Assembly: GCF_014646095.1 (NCBI RefSeq)
Contig: NZ_BMMU01000002.1
Span: forward strand, 62,001 to 126,000
Direction of reading: 5' to 3'
DNA from: Streptomyces lacrimifluminis
GTDB taxonomy: Bacteria; Actinomycetota; Actinomycetes; Streptomycetales; Streptomycetaceae
DNA length: 64,000 nucleotides
Numbering within the stretch: the stretch's first letter is position 1; each line of letters begins with the position of its first letter. The notes under the pieces are model-generated. The model was not told the DNA's origin. It saw only the letters and a list, made by a program, of their open reading frames with translations, and ran no database searches. Made by a program: the position numbers and the translations under genes. Of this stretch, positions 52,341-61,020 are shown in pieces.

Positions 52341-53050
52341 TCAGGCCGTCGCCACGAACAGCACGCCGGACACGCGGCGCTGCCACAGCCGCCGGGAGGC
52401 CTCCTCCAGGTGGGCGGCGACGGCCGGTTCGGTGTCAAGACCTGGACGAGACGCCGTTCGGTGTCGTACGCGGGCCGGCCCGGGTCGCCGTGGTGGCACA
52501 GGAGGTCCAGGCTGTGCGGAAGCGGGCGGAGAGTGCCTCGGTCTCGAACGGCGGGGTGGGCACGGCCAGCATGTGCCGAGCCCGCCGGCGGTGTCGCCGT
52601 GGTTGCCGAAGGCCAGCGGCACGTCCAGCCCGTGACAGGCGCCCAGGGCTCCACCGTTCACCGGAACGGGCCAGGTCAGCTCATGCCCGTGGAGATGGTG
52701 TCCCGCCGAATGGTGTAGCCGATCAGCAGACCTGAACTTGCAGGTCACGCCGGGTAGTCCAAGCGGTTGGGGCACTCCCGGCGCCTGGCCGGGCCGCCTC
52801 GTGTGCCGCGCCCGTCGGAGAGATCGTCGCGAGCCAGGTACCGGACGGCGAGGCGCATGATCGCTTACACCACCGCGCGGGACGTGACCCGCGTGGGCCC
52901 GGTCACCGCCGGCCACCTGGGCGTGGGCCAGGCTCAGTGACGGCATGCGGAACAGCCGGTCGGCCTGCACCAGTTCGAACCGGCGCTGCGCCGAGGCGTC
53001 CGGGAACGCGGCACGGCAGAGGTCGCGCCGGAGGGCCCGCGGCACCGCTC
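52341..53050 (-). pseudogene. Type-B carboxylesterase C-terminal remnant
   Basis: Minus-strand fragments in different frames carry consecutive pieces of a carboxylesterase C-terminal half: AAFPDASAQRRFELVQADRLFRMPSLSLAHAQ (about 53020-52925), then TWPVPVNGGALGACHGLDVPLAFGN (about 52680-52600), then HGDPGRPAYDTERRLVQVLTP and EEASRRLWQ. The catalytic histidine region (GACHGLD) is present but the N-terminal half with the nucleophile is absent, and at least two frame changes separate the pieces. The missing 5' end is replaced by the divergent pirin gene. Confidence 0.65.
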
Positions 53051-53090
53051 GCCCTGCGCAGGGACGTGACCCCCGACTAGGTTGTGGGCC

Positions 53091-54056
53091 ATGAGCAACC
53101 TTGACCGCGCGCCCGTACCCAGTGTCTGTGGCGGCCGTGGATTCGTCGTCGCCGAACCCGTGCGCGAGCTGCTGAGTCCCCGGCGCGTGAAGCTCGGGGA
53201 GGGCACCGAGGTACGCCGGCTGCTGCCGAACCTCGGCCGGCGCATGATCGCCGCGTGGGCCTTCGTCGACCACTACGGGCCCGACGACATCGCCGACGAG
53301 CCCGGCATGCAGGTGCCACCGCACCCCCACATGGGCCTCCAGACGGTGAGCTGGCTGCACGAGGGCGAGGTGCTGCACCGTGACTCGACCGGGAGCCTCC
53401 AGACAATCCGCCCGCGCGAACTGGGCCTCATGACCTCCGGCCGGGCGATCAGCCACTCCGAGGAGAGTCCCAGGGCCCACGCGCGATTCCTGCACGGGGC
53501 GCAGCTGTGGGTCGCCCTGCCGGACGGCCACCGCCACACCGACCCCCGTTTCGAACACCACGCCGGCCTGCCCACGGTCACGGCACCCGGCGTGACGGCG
53601 ACCGTGATCCTGGGCCAACTCGACGGCGCGACCTCGCCCGGCACGGCGTACACCCCGATCGTCGGCGCCGACCTGACACTCGCCGCCGACGCCGACGTAC
53701 GCCTCCCGCTCGTTCCCGACTTCGAGTACGGGGTGCTGGCGATGTCCGGGGAGGTGCACGTGGACGGGGTACCGGTGCTGCCGGGCTCGATGCTCTACCT
53801 CGGCTGCGGGCGCACCGAACTCCCGTTGCGCGCCGCGTCCGACGCGAGCGTGATGCTCCTGGGCGGTGAGCCGTTCGAGGAGGAGTTGATCATGTGGTGG
53901 AACTTCGTCGGGCGGACCCAGGAGGAGATCGTGCAGGCTCGCGACGACTGGGCGAAGGGGACCCGTTTCGGCGAGGTGAAGGGCTACGACGGAGCCCCGC
54001 TCCGCGCACCGGCTCTGCCCGAGACGCCGCTGAAGCCACGAGGAAGGGTGCGCTGA
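53091..54056 (+). CDS. Pirin family protein, 3' end used as integration site
   Basis: A 321-residue bicupin of the pirin family. The N-terminal cupin holds FVDHYGPDD, PPHPHMGLQTVSWLHEGEVLHRDS and the later His/Glu ligands (SGRAISHSEES). The C-terminal domain ends SVMLLGGEPFEEELIMWWNFVGRTQEEI. Pirins bind iron; some are quercetinases or redox-sensing cofactors. The ATG at 53091 has no ribosome-binding site, but TAGGTT at 53078-53083 fits a -10 about 7 bases before the ATG, so the transcript may be leaderless. From codon 268 to the stop, the gene is duplicated perfectly at 63421-63585. The integrated element thus restores the 3' end. Confidence 0.88.
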   Translation: MSNLDRAPVPSVCGGRGFVVAEPVRELLSPRRVKLGEGTEVRRLLPNLGRRMIAAWAFVDHYGPDDIADEPGMQVPPHPHMGLQTVSWLHEGEVLHRDSTGSLQTIRPRELGLMTSGRAISHSEESPRAHARFLHGAQLWVALPDGHRHTDPRFEHHAGLPTVTAPGVTATVILGQLDGATSPGTAYTPIVGADLTLAADADVRLPLVPDFEYGVLAMSGEVHVDGVPVLPGSMLYLGCGRTELPLRAASDASVMLLGGEPFEEELIMWWNFVGRTQEEIVQARDDWAKGTRFGEVKGYDGAPLRAPALPETPLKPRGRVR

Positions 54057-54075
54057 CCAGGGGAAATCCGAGCTG
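53892..54075 (+). repeat. Left direct repeat (attL)
   Basis: Identical to 63421-63604. It begins exactly at a Met codon of pirin and includes the stop. After it, similarity continues to 54100 with only three mismatches, all in the terminator stem-loop. Confidence 0.9.
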
Positions 54076-54099
54076 CCGGTCCCGTGCGTCCGGGACCGG
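54076..54099 (+). terminator. Pirin terminator (element-side copy)
   Basis: CCGGTCCCG pairs with CGGGACCGG around TGCGTC, 19 bases after the pirin stop. The host-side copy (63606-63627) has CGGTCCCGG/CCGGGACCG around ACGT. The substitutions shift the pairing but keep a nine-pair stem. Confidence 0.75.
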
Positions 54100-54729
54100 C
54101 TATCAGCCCGTCCAGCTACCAGGATCTTTGGCAGCGCGGCACCTCGGATGCTGCTACACAGGTGCCTCCTTGGTCATCCGTGTTTCTAAAGTGTGGGCGT
54201 CTGTGGGCACCTCTGGCAGGACGAATGCTGACCTGATGCTGACTTTCCTGACAGGCCGTCAGGGCGTGGTGTGGCGATGTATCCGACGTTGGGAAACGAG
54301 CCCTGGGACGTATCGACTGCATGGCGTTGCCAGCTGATGCCTCCTGGAGCGGAGCGGCCTGCGGAGGCCGTCGTCACAGGCGGCCATTCGGATGGCCGAT
54401 TGTGGAAACTTGCTGAAGCCGAGGGCGCGCCAGTCACCAGGGATGACGCCGTGAACGGAACTCCACGAGTAGGGCCAGGGCCGTCCGGCCCGCTCAACGT
54501 CTGAACTGAAGGCGCCAGCCATGAAGAGGGGCCAGGAATCATAGATCTCTCGCTCAATCTCCAGCGCCAGACCGTTCTGGTCGTGCCCAATACCTCATCG
54601 CCGAGGAACTCGCCGGACCACGGGCGAGGGTATGCCCGGTATCCAGAGCCCCGAGAGGAAATCCTCGTAGCGGTGAAAGGCCGAACGATGGGCCTCGCCA
54701 TCCGCCCCGACTAGACCTACTTGTCGCCG
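54100..54729. other. Degraded interior of the element
   Basis: No intact gene is supported. Composition is less GC-biased at third positions than the chromosome. ATGCTGAC occurs at 54225-54232 and 54236-54243 near the left repeat and again at 63350-63357 near the right one. Minus-strand frames around 54350-54700 look partly protein-like (EIEREIYDSWPLFMAGAFSSDV) but contain stops and could not be assigned. Confidence 0.45.
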
Positions 54730-55080
54730 TCACCCCACTCGCCGATATCCAGGCCTGATCTTCCGGCCCACCGAGGACCGCTGAAGCCAGGCGGCGGCCT
54801 GCTGCGGATCGGTAGTAGCAAGGCACAGCGTCCAAGGCGGCTGCAACTGTTGATCGGTGAAGAGCCGCTCCAGCGCCACACGGCGCTCCCGGTAGGGCTG
54901 CCTGGTCTGGTCGCTGCCCAGGCGGAGCAGGGCGAAGGCGACGAAGTGGGCTGGCTACTGCACGGTCGCTCGGGCCGCAGCTGCCACTCTGCGGTGCTGG
55001 CGTTACTGAAGCCGTTCGAAGGCGAGCCCGTTGTTCTCCCACCCGATCAGCTCCCCGTTTCCCGACCGTCGACAAGGCGT
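54730..55080 (-). pseudogene. ATP-dependent DNA ligase fragment with two in-frame stops
   Basis: One minus-strand frame reads ELIGWENNGLAFERLQ-stop-RQHRRVAAAARATVQ-stop-PAHFVAFALLRLGSD, then PYRERRVALERLFTD and PPWTLCLATTDPQQAAAWL. This matches the adenylation domain of Streptomyces ATP-dependent DNA ligases (DGELVVW..LAFERLQ.R..RR, then HFVAFDLLR, YRRRR..LE.LF, PWTLCP.TTD). Both stops interrupt an otherwise continuous alignment; the second stands where Trp is usual (TGG to TAG). The catalytic Lys motif and C-terminal domain are missing. The gene is dead. Confidence 0.7.
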
Positions 55081-55291
55081 CACAGAATCCGGCCCCTGAC
55101 GTGCTACAAGGTGCAGCTGGCTAGCTGACCCCGATCTCCCCCGGGGAAAGCACTCCAGCCACACCCCCCCTGAGACCGGGGGCGTCCTTGCTCCACCTCC
55201 CCGGAGCATGCCGCCCCCGGCAAGACTTCCGGCACACACCGACGATCCCGTTCCCCGGGTGGCGTCTCCTGTAGGGCAGTGCCGGATCCGC

Positions 55292-55332
55292 GGCCTGGCC
55301 GACGGTCTGGGCATGGACCGTTCGGCCAGGCC
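55292..55332. terminator. Long stem-loop upstream of terminase pseudogene
   Basis: GGCCTGGCCGACGGTC pairs with GACCGTTCGGCCAGGCC (one bulged base) around an eight-base loop. It lies 36 bp before the terminase start and probably insulates it from upstream transcription. Confidence 0.65.
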
Positions 55333-55368
55333 GCGACACTAGACCCCGCGGACTGCACGTTTCCCGGC

Positions 55369-57159
55369 ATGTCCCGCACGCAGCCCTCATCTCGTCTTCG
55401 CGTGGCCCCCTCACGCCAGGAGTTGCAGCGCGCCCGCCGGCCCGGCGTCATCTCCCGCGACGCGTCCAACGTCGCCGACATACTGCTGCGCGCCCCAGTC
55501 GCCGCCCGACGCCGCGCCTTCAAACAGGACATCAGCGCCCGCGAACGGTCGTACGTCATGCGGGAGGTCGAGCGAGTCACCGGCTCCTTGTACGGCCTGT
55601 GGCGGGACAGCCCTTCGGGTTTCGTGGAGGACGTCCTCGGCGAGTCCATATGGAGCCTGCAGCGCGACGTCCTGGACGCGCTCGTCGACCACAAGCGCGT
55701 CGCCGTTCCGGCCGGCTTCGGCGTCGGCAAGATCCACCTTGCCGCGCGTGCCGCCGTGTGGTTCGTCAACGTCTACCCGGTCGGCACCGCCCTGTGCATC
55801 ACCACCGCGACCCGCTTCCGTCAGGTACAGCGGCTGCTCTGGCCCCACATCCGCAAGGTCGTCCCCCGCGCAGGCCTGCCCGGCTCCTGCGACACGGTCC
55901 AGTACAAGATGCCCACCCCTCAGGGGCACGACTTCGTCGCTGCATACGGCTTCTCAGCACCGGCGAACGATGAAGCGGCCATGCAGGGCATCCACACGGC
56001 CCACATCCTGCTGATCGTCGACGAGGCCGGCGGTATCGCGCCGAGCATTGGTCACGGCACGAACAACCTGCTGACCGGCGGACACGCTGCGATGTTGGCG
56101 ATCGGTAACCCCGCCATGGATGACCCGGCGAGCTGGTTCGAGGAGCTGTGCACCTAGGGCGACGACCCTGAGGAACCGACCACTGTCACTATCCCGATCT
56201 CCTCCCTCACCTCCCCGGCGATCACGGGCGAGCGGGTGCCGTACTGCACAGACTGCCCGCCGAACCCGAACGACATGCACACCCTGAGCCGGCACATGCC
56301 GGACCAGGACTGGGTCGACCGAACGATCCGCGCCTACGGCCCCGATCACCCGTACGTCGTCGCCAAGGTCTACGCGAGGTTCCCGAAGGGAGGCGGAGGC
56401 CTCGTCATCCCGCCCACCTGGATCGAAGACGCCATCAACGCCGAAGACCCCACCGGGCCCGGCTGGCACCGACTTTACGACCTCGGCCTGGACGACGAGA
56501 CCGCCACCCACACCGTGAAGGAAGGCGCCTGGGTCCGCTTGGGTGTCGATGTCGCCGCCGACGGTGGCGACGAATTCGCCATCGCCCGTTCCGTTGGCGA
56601 CGTCATCGAGAACCGGCACGCGAGCGCCGGCGCCGCCAATGACAACCAGGTCAAGGTCGCGGAGAAGGTCCTCGATGAGATCCACGCAGCGCAGCGTCTC
56701 GCGGACGCCCTGCGCTCCCCGCACCCCGTCCGCGTCAAGGTCGACAAAAACGGCATTGGCCACGGCGTGGTGTCCATGCTCGAACGGGGCGAGAACGGAC
56801 GGCACCAGGCGCAGATTGTCGGCGTGATGGTGTCCGAGAATCCCACCCAGGACGACCCGGGCGCCGTCATGCGGCCTTACCGCAAGCGTGACGAGATGTG
56901 GCTCGCCACCCGCAGTCTCCTGCAGCCCGACCCGTCCACCGGCCACGGCCGCCTGCGCTACCGGATCGACAAGAAGTCAACGGCGCAGCTCTCCACGCCG
57001 AAGCTCCTGTCGAACGCGGGCGGCTACTCCGTCGTCGAGTCGAAGAAGCAGATGACAGGGCGCGGCATGAAGTCCCCCGACCGTGCCGAGGCGATCCTCC
57101 TGGCCCTGTACGAGCCGGTGCCGATCAACCAGCCGCGCCGTCGCGGACTGCTCAACTAG
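55369..57159 (+). pseudogene. Phage terminase large subunit, amber-interrupted
   Basis: A continuous frame of ~596 codons encodes a DNA-packaging ATPase/nuclease. The Walker A-like loop is PAGFGVGKIHLAAR (residues ~114-127), Walker B is ILLIVDEAGGI, and the nuclease part includes VRLGVDVAADGGDEFAIARS and VKVDKNGIGHGVV. Two defects are visible. Codon 263 is TAG (56155-56157) within ELCT-stop-GDDPEEPTTV, probably from CAG. The Walker A Thr/Ser after Lys121 is Ile (ATC, 55732-55734), probably from ACC. Both are C-to-T changes. The upstream ATG at 55369 is taken as start. No portal, capsid or protease gene follows, so the packaging module has otherwise been lost. Confidence 0.85.
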
Positions 57160-57216
57160 TCAGTGGTCGTCACGGGAATGGTGGGCCACCGCCAAGATCA
57201 GCCCCGAGACGGCGTC

Positions 57217-58543
57217 TGACAGTCACTGTGCCCGGTGGCGGCGACCTTCCCCATGACAATGTGCTCGCGGTGCCCGGCGCGTTGCTGGTTCCCGGCACCA
57301 ACACCCTGGAGATACGCAGTTCCACCGAGGCGCGCAGCAGACTGTGCTCTACCGGATCACCCTGGACTCCGTCCATGACCGGGGCTGCTCCGAGCGCGCT
57401 CTGGACGCCGAGGCCGGCAAGCCGTTCGTCTTCAGCTTCAGCAGCGAGCGACGGGTGCTGGACTCCGCGTCCTGGGAGTCCGCCCCGAGGCTGCGCTTCC
57501 ATGTCGACCGGGGCGAGCAGACGCTGCCCTCGCAGCTTTCCTGGCGCGGAGCGGACGGGGCGGAGGCGACGGTCAGCTTCGCGTCGGGCATGTCCGGCTT
57601 CTACGGCTCCTACCGGGCCGCGGATGGCGCGATCGGCGAGTTCCGCGGCAGTCTCACAGAGCGGCTGGCCTTCTCGGAGGGGCCCGCGGACATGCCGGTC
57701 CTCCGATTCCGTACGGAGGAGGGGTGGGGCGGGTCCTGGCACGCGTCCTCGGAGCTGCGGCTGCTGTCGACGACGACGGCGCACCCGTGGAGCGCATAGC
57801 CTGACGCGACCAGCGGGAGAACTCCGGCTCGGTCAGCCTGCGGGGCACCGGCTCCCGGCCCGCCGACGCACACACCCATGACGTCACCGCCAAGGTGACA
57901 GACATCGACGCGAGCAACGAATTCCGGGCCGCGGGGGAGATCGCCGCCAACCTTCTCGACCGTGCCAGGAACAAGTGACTGTCCCACGGCAACAGCGCCC
58001 GCCTGGACTTCCTCCTCTCGCAGCCCACGGCTGTCGCGTCGTACACACTGACATCCGCCCACGACTGCTCGGCACCGCGATCCCCGGAGCTGGCACTTCT
58101 GAGGATCGCACGACGGCAACCAGTGGACGACCCTGGACTCCCGGACCCAGCAGGTCTTCACCGAGAGCTTCCAGTTCGCGAGCTACTCCTTCGGCAACAC
58201 CACGGCGTACCGGCACTATCGCCTGCACATCACGCGCAACGGCGGCTCGCGGGAACTGCAACTGTCGCAGGTGCGTCTTTTCCGGGCTTCCCCCGCTGCC
58301 GCCCCGCGTACCCCGGACAAGTTCATCGGGTCCTACCAGCGTGCGGGCGAGGGCGCCATCGGATGCCGCGGCACGGCGGTACCCGGCTCCGGCGCTGTCG
58401 ACTCCGACGCCACCGGGACGGTCGGGGAGAGGGACGACGCCCGCCTGAGTCAGCTCATCGGGGAGCTGGAGCAGACCGCCCAGAACCTGGGCGGCGCGGC
58501 CAGGACCATCGAGAAGCTGGCGGACTGGCTCGACACGCGCTGA
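57217..58543 (+). pseudogene. Lectin/F5-8-type-C (discoidin-like) protein, frameshifted
   Basis: Successive frames encode one protein. First comes GDLPHDNVLAVPGALLVPGTNTLEIRSS (ending ~57330), then YRITLDSVHDRG to RFRTEEGWGGSWHASSELRLLS (57344-57780). Next is NSGSVSLRGTGSR...HDVTAKVTDIDASNEFRAAGEIAANLLDRARNK (to ~57975), and then NSARLDFLLSQPTAVASYTLTSA. The last piece is DGNQWTTLDSRTQQVF with AYRHYRLHITRNGGSRELQLSQVRLF, typical of F5/8 type C carbohydrate-binding domains. The end FIGSYQRAGEGAIGCRGTAV resembles OAA-type lectin repeats, followed by an amphipathic helix. At least three frame changes or stops break it. Without a signal peptide it was presumably cytosolic. Confidence 0.6.
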
Positions 58544-58598
58544 CCGTACGAAGTCCGGCTCCGCCCGTCCGCCCGAACGCGCGCCGGTGCCGCGAAGA

Positions 58599-59777
58599 TC
58601 ACGAGGTGGCCAGAGAGGCCCGGACCTCCGGGTAGTCCACCTCGTCGGGCAGCCGGTGGCCGAGAGCGGTGAGCCGCGCCGCGACGTCCGCCGGGCTTCT
58701 CCCCGTCAGGCTCGCGCTGCGCAGGACGTGTTCCAGGTGGATGTTGTCCAGGTACGAGCGGTCGACCGTCTCCAGCAGCCGGATGTCCTCCTCATCGACG
58801 GTCTCCGGCAGCTTCGCGTTCTCGTGCAGCCAGTGCCCCAGCGCGGCCAGCCTCTCGGCGATGTCCGCGGGGCTCCGTCCCGTGGTGAGGGCCGCGCGCA
58901 GGATGTGCCGCATCTGTAGCCCGACGACAGTGTTCTTCAGCAACCAGGGCGCGCGGCCGTCGAGTTCCTCACTGAGGATGGTGAGGTCGTCGGCCTCCGG
59001 GTGGTCGGGCACGACCGGTTGAGCCCAGCCCAGCTCCGTCAGCCGGGCGGCGACGTCCGCCGGACTGCGGCCCAATTCCTGTGCGACAGCGAGAATGTGC
59101 CCGATGGATTGAGCCCCGTAGAGGGGGCGAGCACCGTGTTCTCCAGAAGACCTGAGGAGCAACTCGTCGCCGGGGTCAGGGGTGTACGGCAGCCGGAGGC
59201 CGAACGCGAGCAGTCGCGTGGCGGCGGTGTGCGGGCTGCATCTCAAGTGCGCGGCCGCGCTGAGCACCTGGGACGCGGGCACCTCGTCGTCCCAGTCGAG
59301 CCACTTCACATAGGGGCCGGGGTTGACGCTGATCAGCGTGGCGTCACCGCGATCGGGGGATTCGGGCAGCGTCCTGCCATCGCCACCGAGCCGGTAGCCG
59401 AGAGCGGTCAGCCGCCGTGCGACGTCGGCAGGACCTCGATCGGCCAGGCCCGCCGATTCGAGTATCTGGCGCAGGGACACCGGCTTGCCGACGTCGAGCC
59501 ATGCAGGCCTGCATTTCGCGCTCGAGTCCCTGACCAGCGGGATGTCGTCGAGGGCGACGGTGTCGGGCAGCGCCTCGGGGTGCTGGATGTCGGTGCGTCC
59601 CATGGCGGTCAGCCGTGCCACTACGGCGGCGGGGCTCCACCTCAGCAGGGCAGCGGCGTGCAACACGTGGCCGTACGGAACCTGTTCGGCCGGCTCGAGC
59701 CAGGGGCGGCGGCCATTGACTTCGCGACTGGCGATCCGGCGGTCGTCCGGGTCCAGGGACTCGGGGGCTTGGAACAT
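58599..59777 (-). CDS. Protein of six tandem winged-HTH-like repeats (element cargo)
   Basis: A 392-residue protein made of six ~57-67-residue repeats. Each ends in a helix pair of the form HILRAA..TGRSPADIAERLAALG; the repeat ends fall near residues 60, 127, 193, 250, 314 and 373. Each repeat opens with an acidic strand such as DDLTILSEELDGRAPWL. This resembles the wHTH repeats described with Hsp90-like and other conflict-system ATPases in actinomycetes (recognised from memory). There is no catalytic motif, signal or membrane helix. It likely scaffolds protein or nucleic acid binding. It lies 80 bp downstream of the LRR gene on the same strand. GAAAGG precedes the ATG. Confidence 0.75.
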   Translation of the reverse strand: MFQAPESLDPDDRRIASREVNGRRPWLEPAEQVPYGHVLHAAALLRWSPAAVVARLTAMGRTDIQHPEALPDTVALDDIPLVRDSSAKCRPAWLDVGKPVSLRQILESAGLADRGPADVARRLTALGYRLGGDGRTLPESPDRGDATLISVNPGPYVKWLDWDDEVPASQVLSAAAHLRCSPHTAATRLLAFGLRLPYTPDPGDELLLRSSGEHGARPLYGAQSIGHILAVAQELGRSPADVAARLTELGWAQPVVPDHPEADDLTILSEELDGRAPWLLKNTVVGLQMRHILRAALTTGRSPADIAERLAALGHWLHENAKLPETVDEEDIRLLETVDRSYLDNIHLEHVLRSASLTGRSPADVAARLTALGHRLPDEVDYPEVRASLATS

Positions 59778-59857
59778 CGTGCGGCCTTTCGACGGCGGTG
59801 GGAGCGGTGCCGGGGAACGAGAGAGGGAAGTGGAGGGTCAGGACCTGGCGACGGCGG

Positions 59858-60826
59858 TCATTCGGCGACCGCGATGTACCGGCCGTGTTCCTGCCCCCAC
59901 TCGGGGTTGCCCCCGTCGTCCTCCTGCCGGGCGGTCAGATTCACACGAACCCCCTGCGGCTCCAGCTCTGTCCAGATCCGCAGCATCATGGCGTCGCTGA
60001 GGAAGTGGTGCGAGAGGTCCAGCTCCCGCAGGTGGCTGAGCGGCTGACCGTGCAGCAGTGCCTCCACGCCCGCGTCCGTGAGCGTGCCCAGCGCCAGGCT
60101 CAGCGACGTGAGCCGGGATATGACCGGCGCGGAGGCCAGCGCAGCAGCCAACTCGTCCTGGACCGGGCTGTTCTGCAACCCCAGGTGGCGCAGTGCGGGC
60201 TTGCCCGCACCCGCGAGCAGCGGGGCGAGGTGCTCAACAGTGGTCCCACCGCCGTAGCTTTCGTCACCCAGCCACAGCTCCAGGCGCTCCAGGGAAGGCA
60301 GATCGGATGCGGCGATCTGCGCCGCCGCCTCCGGGGGCAGCCCGCCGGACTCGACGCGCAGCACACGCAGTTCTCCGTGGCCCGTCACGGGGAAGTCCAG
60401 GCCTTCTCCACCGCGCAGGACCAGCTCCCGAAGACCGGGGAACGCCTCCAGGACGGGCGCGACATTGCCCAGGTATATCGTGGAGATCATCGACTCCTCG
60501 CTCTCCAGATCGCCGAGGAAGAGTGCTTCGAGTCCGGTCAGCCGGGAGCGGAGGCCGATCAGCGGTTCGTCCGGAAGCCCGCCGTCGGCGTCGTACCAGG
60601 GGTGACCGAATACCAGCGCCCGTACTTTCTCCAGCTCGACCGACTCGGTGAAGCGTGCCCAGTAGGCGTCGACGCGCCCCATGTAGTCGGCCTCGTAGGG
60701 TATTTCCGCGCACTGGATGCGCCAGGCCACGGAACCCGGATCAGGAAGGTTCTCGGGGTTCACCTGCGGTGAAAAAGTATATGTGGGCAGTCCGTAGAAC
60801 CGCTCGACATGGTGCACATAAGACAA
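59858..60826 (-). CDS. STM4015-like leucine-rich-repeat protein (element cargo)
   Basis: A 322-residue protein with an N-terminal cap (HVERFYGLPTYTF, SVAWRIQCAE, VRALVFGHPWYD) and about six leucine-rich repeats: LTGLEALFLGDLES, FPGLRELVLRGGEGL, HGELRVLRVESGGL, LPSLERLELWLGDES, KPALRHLGLQNSPVQDE, ISRLTSLSLALGTLTD and LSHLRELDLSHHFLSD. The pattern fits the STM4015 family, named from a Salmonella cluster of radical-SAM and hydrolase genes. None of those partners is present here. It probably binds a protein partner, possibly the adjacent repeat protein. Its promoter region was probably affected by the IS copy about 195 bp upstream. Confidence 0.75.
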   Translation of the reverse strand: MSYVHHVERFYGLPTYTFSPQVNPENLPDPGSVAWRIQCAEIPYEADYMGRVDAYWARFTESVELEKVRALVFGHPWYDADGGLPDEPLIGLRSRLTGLEALFLGDLESEESMISTIYLGNVAPVLEAFPGLRELVLRGGEGLDFPVTGHGELRVLRVESGGLPPEAAAQIAASDLPSLERLELWLGDESYGGGTTVEHLAPLLAGAGKPALRHLGLQNSPVQDELAAALASAPVISRLTSLSLALGTLTDAGVEALLHGQPLSHLRELDLSHHFLSDAMMLRIWTELEPQGVRVNLTARQEDDGGNPEWGQEHGRYIAVAE

Positions 60827-61020
60827 AACGTGACTCCCTACACTCCAGACCTGGCGGTTATTCAGTGTTTTCTATCAGTCGCCTCTGACAAGTGGATCCA
60901 GATCCGGTGGCGTTGGTCCGGAAGGCCGTTTCGCGGGCTGCGCGCATTCGCCCGAGACCGTGCAGCTGAGCCTCACCGGTGGCCGGGGCGGTGCTTCGCG
61001 GAGCCGGACCGCGTTCAGTC

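Noticed and set aside
53892..54100. tRNA gene as attachment site of the element
   Set aside because: No cloverleaf or tRNA-like sequence is present; the duplicated DNA is the pirin coding end and terminator.
54721..55128. 135-codon plus-strand frame as a gene
   Set aside because: It is antisense to the ligase remnant, lacks a ribosome-binding site and has no plausible protein features.
56155..56157. Amber codon as programmed readthrough/recoding
   Set aside because: No suppressor tRNA is visible, the gene also has a damaged Walker A motif, and neighbouring genes are broken, so decay is the simpler reading.
58271..58543. Stand-alone 90-aa gene
   Set aside because: It is in frame with the preceding discoidin-like segment and reads as the end of the broken lectin gene.
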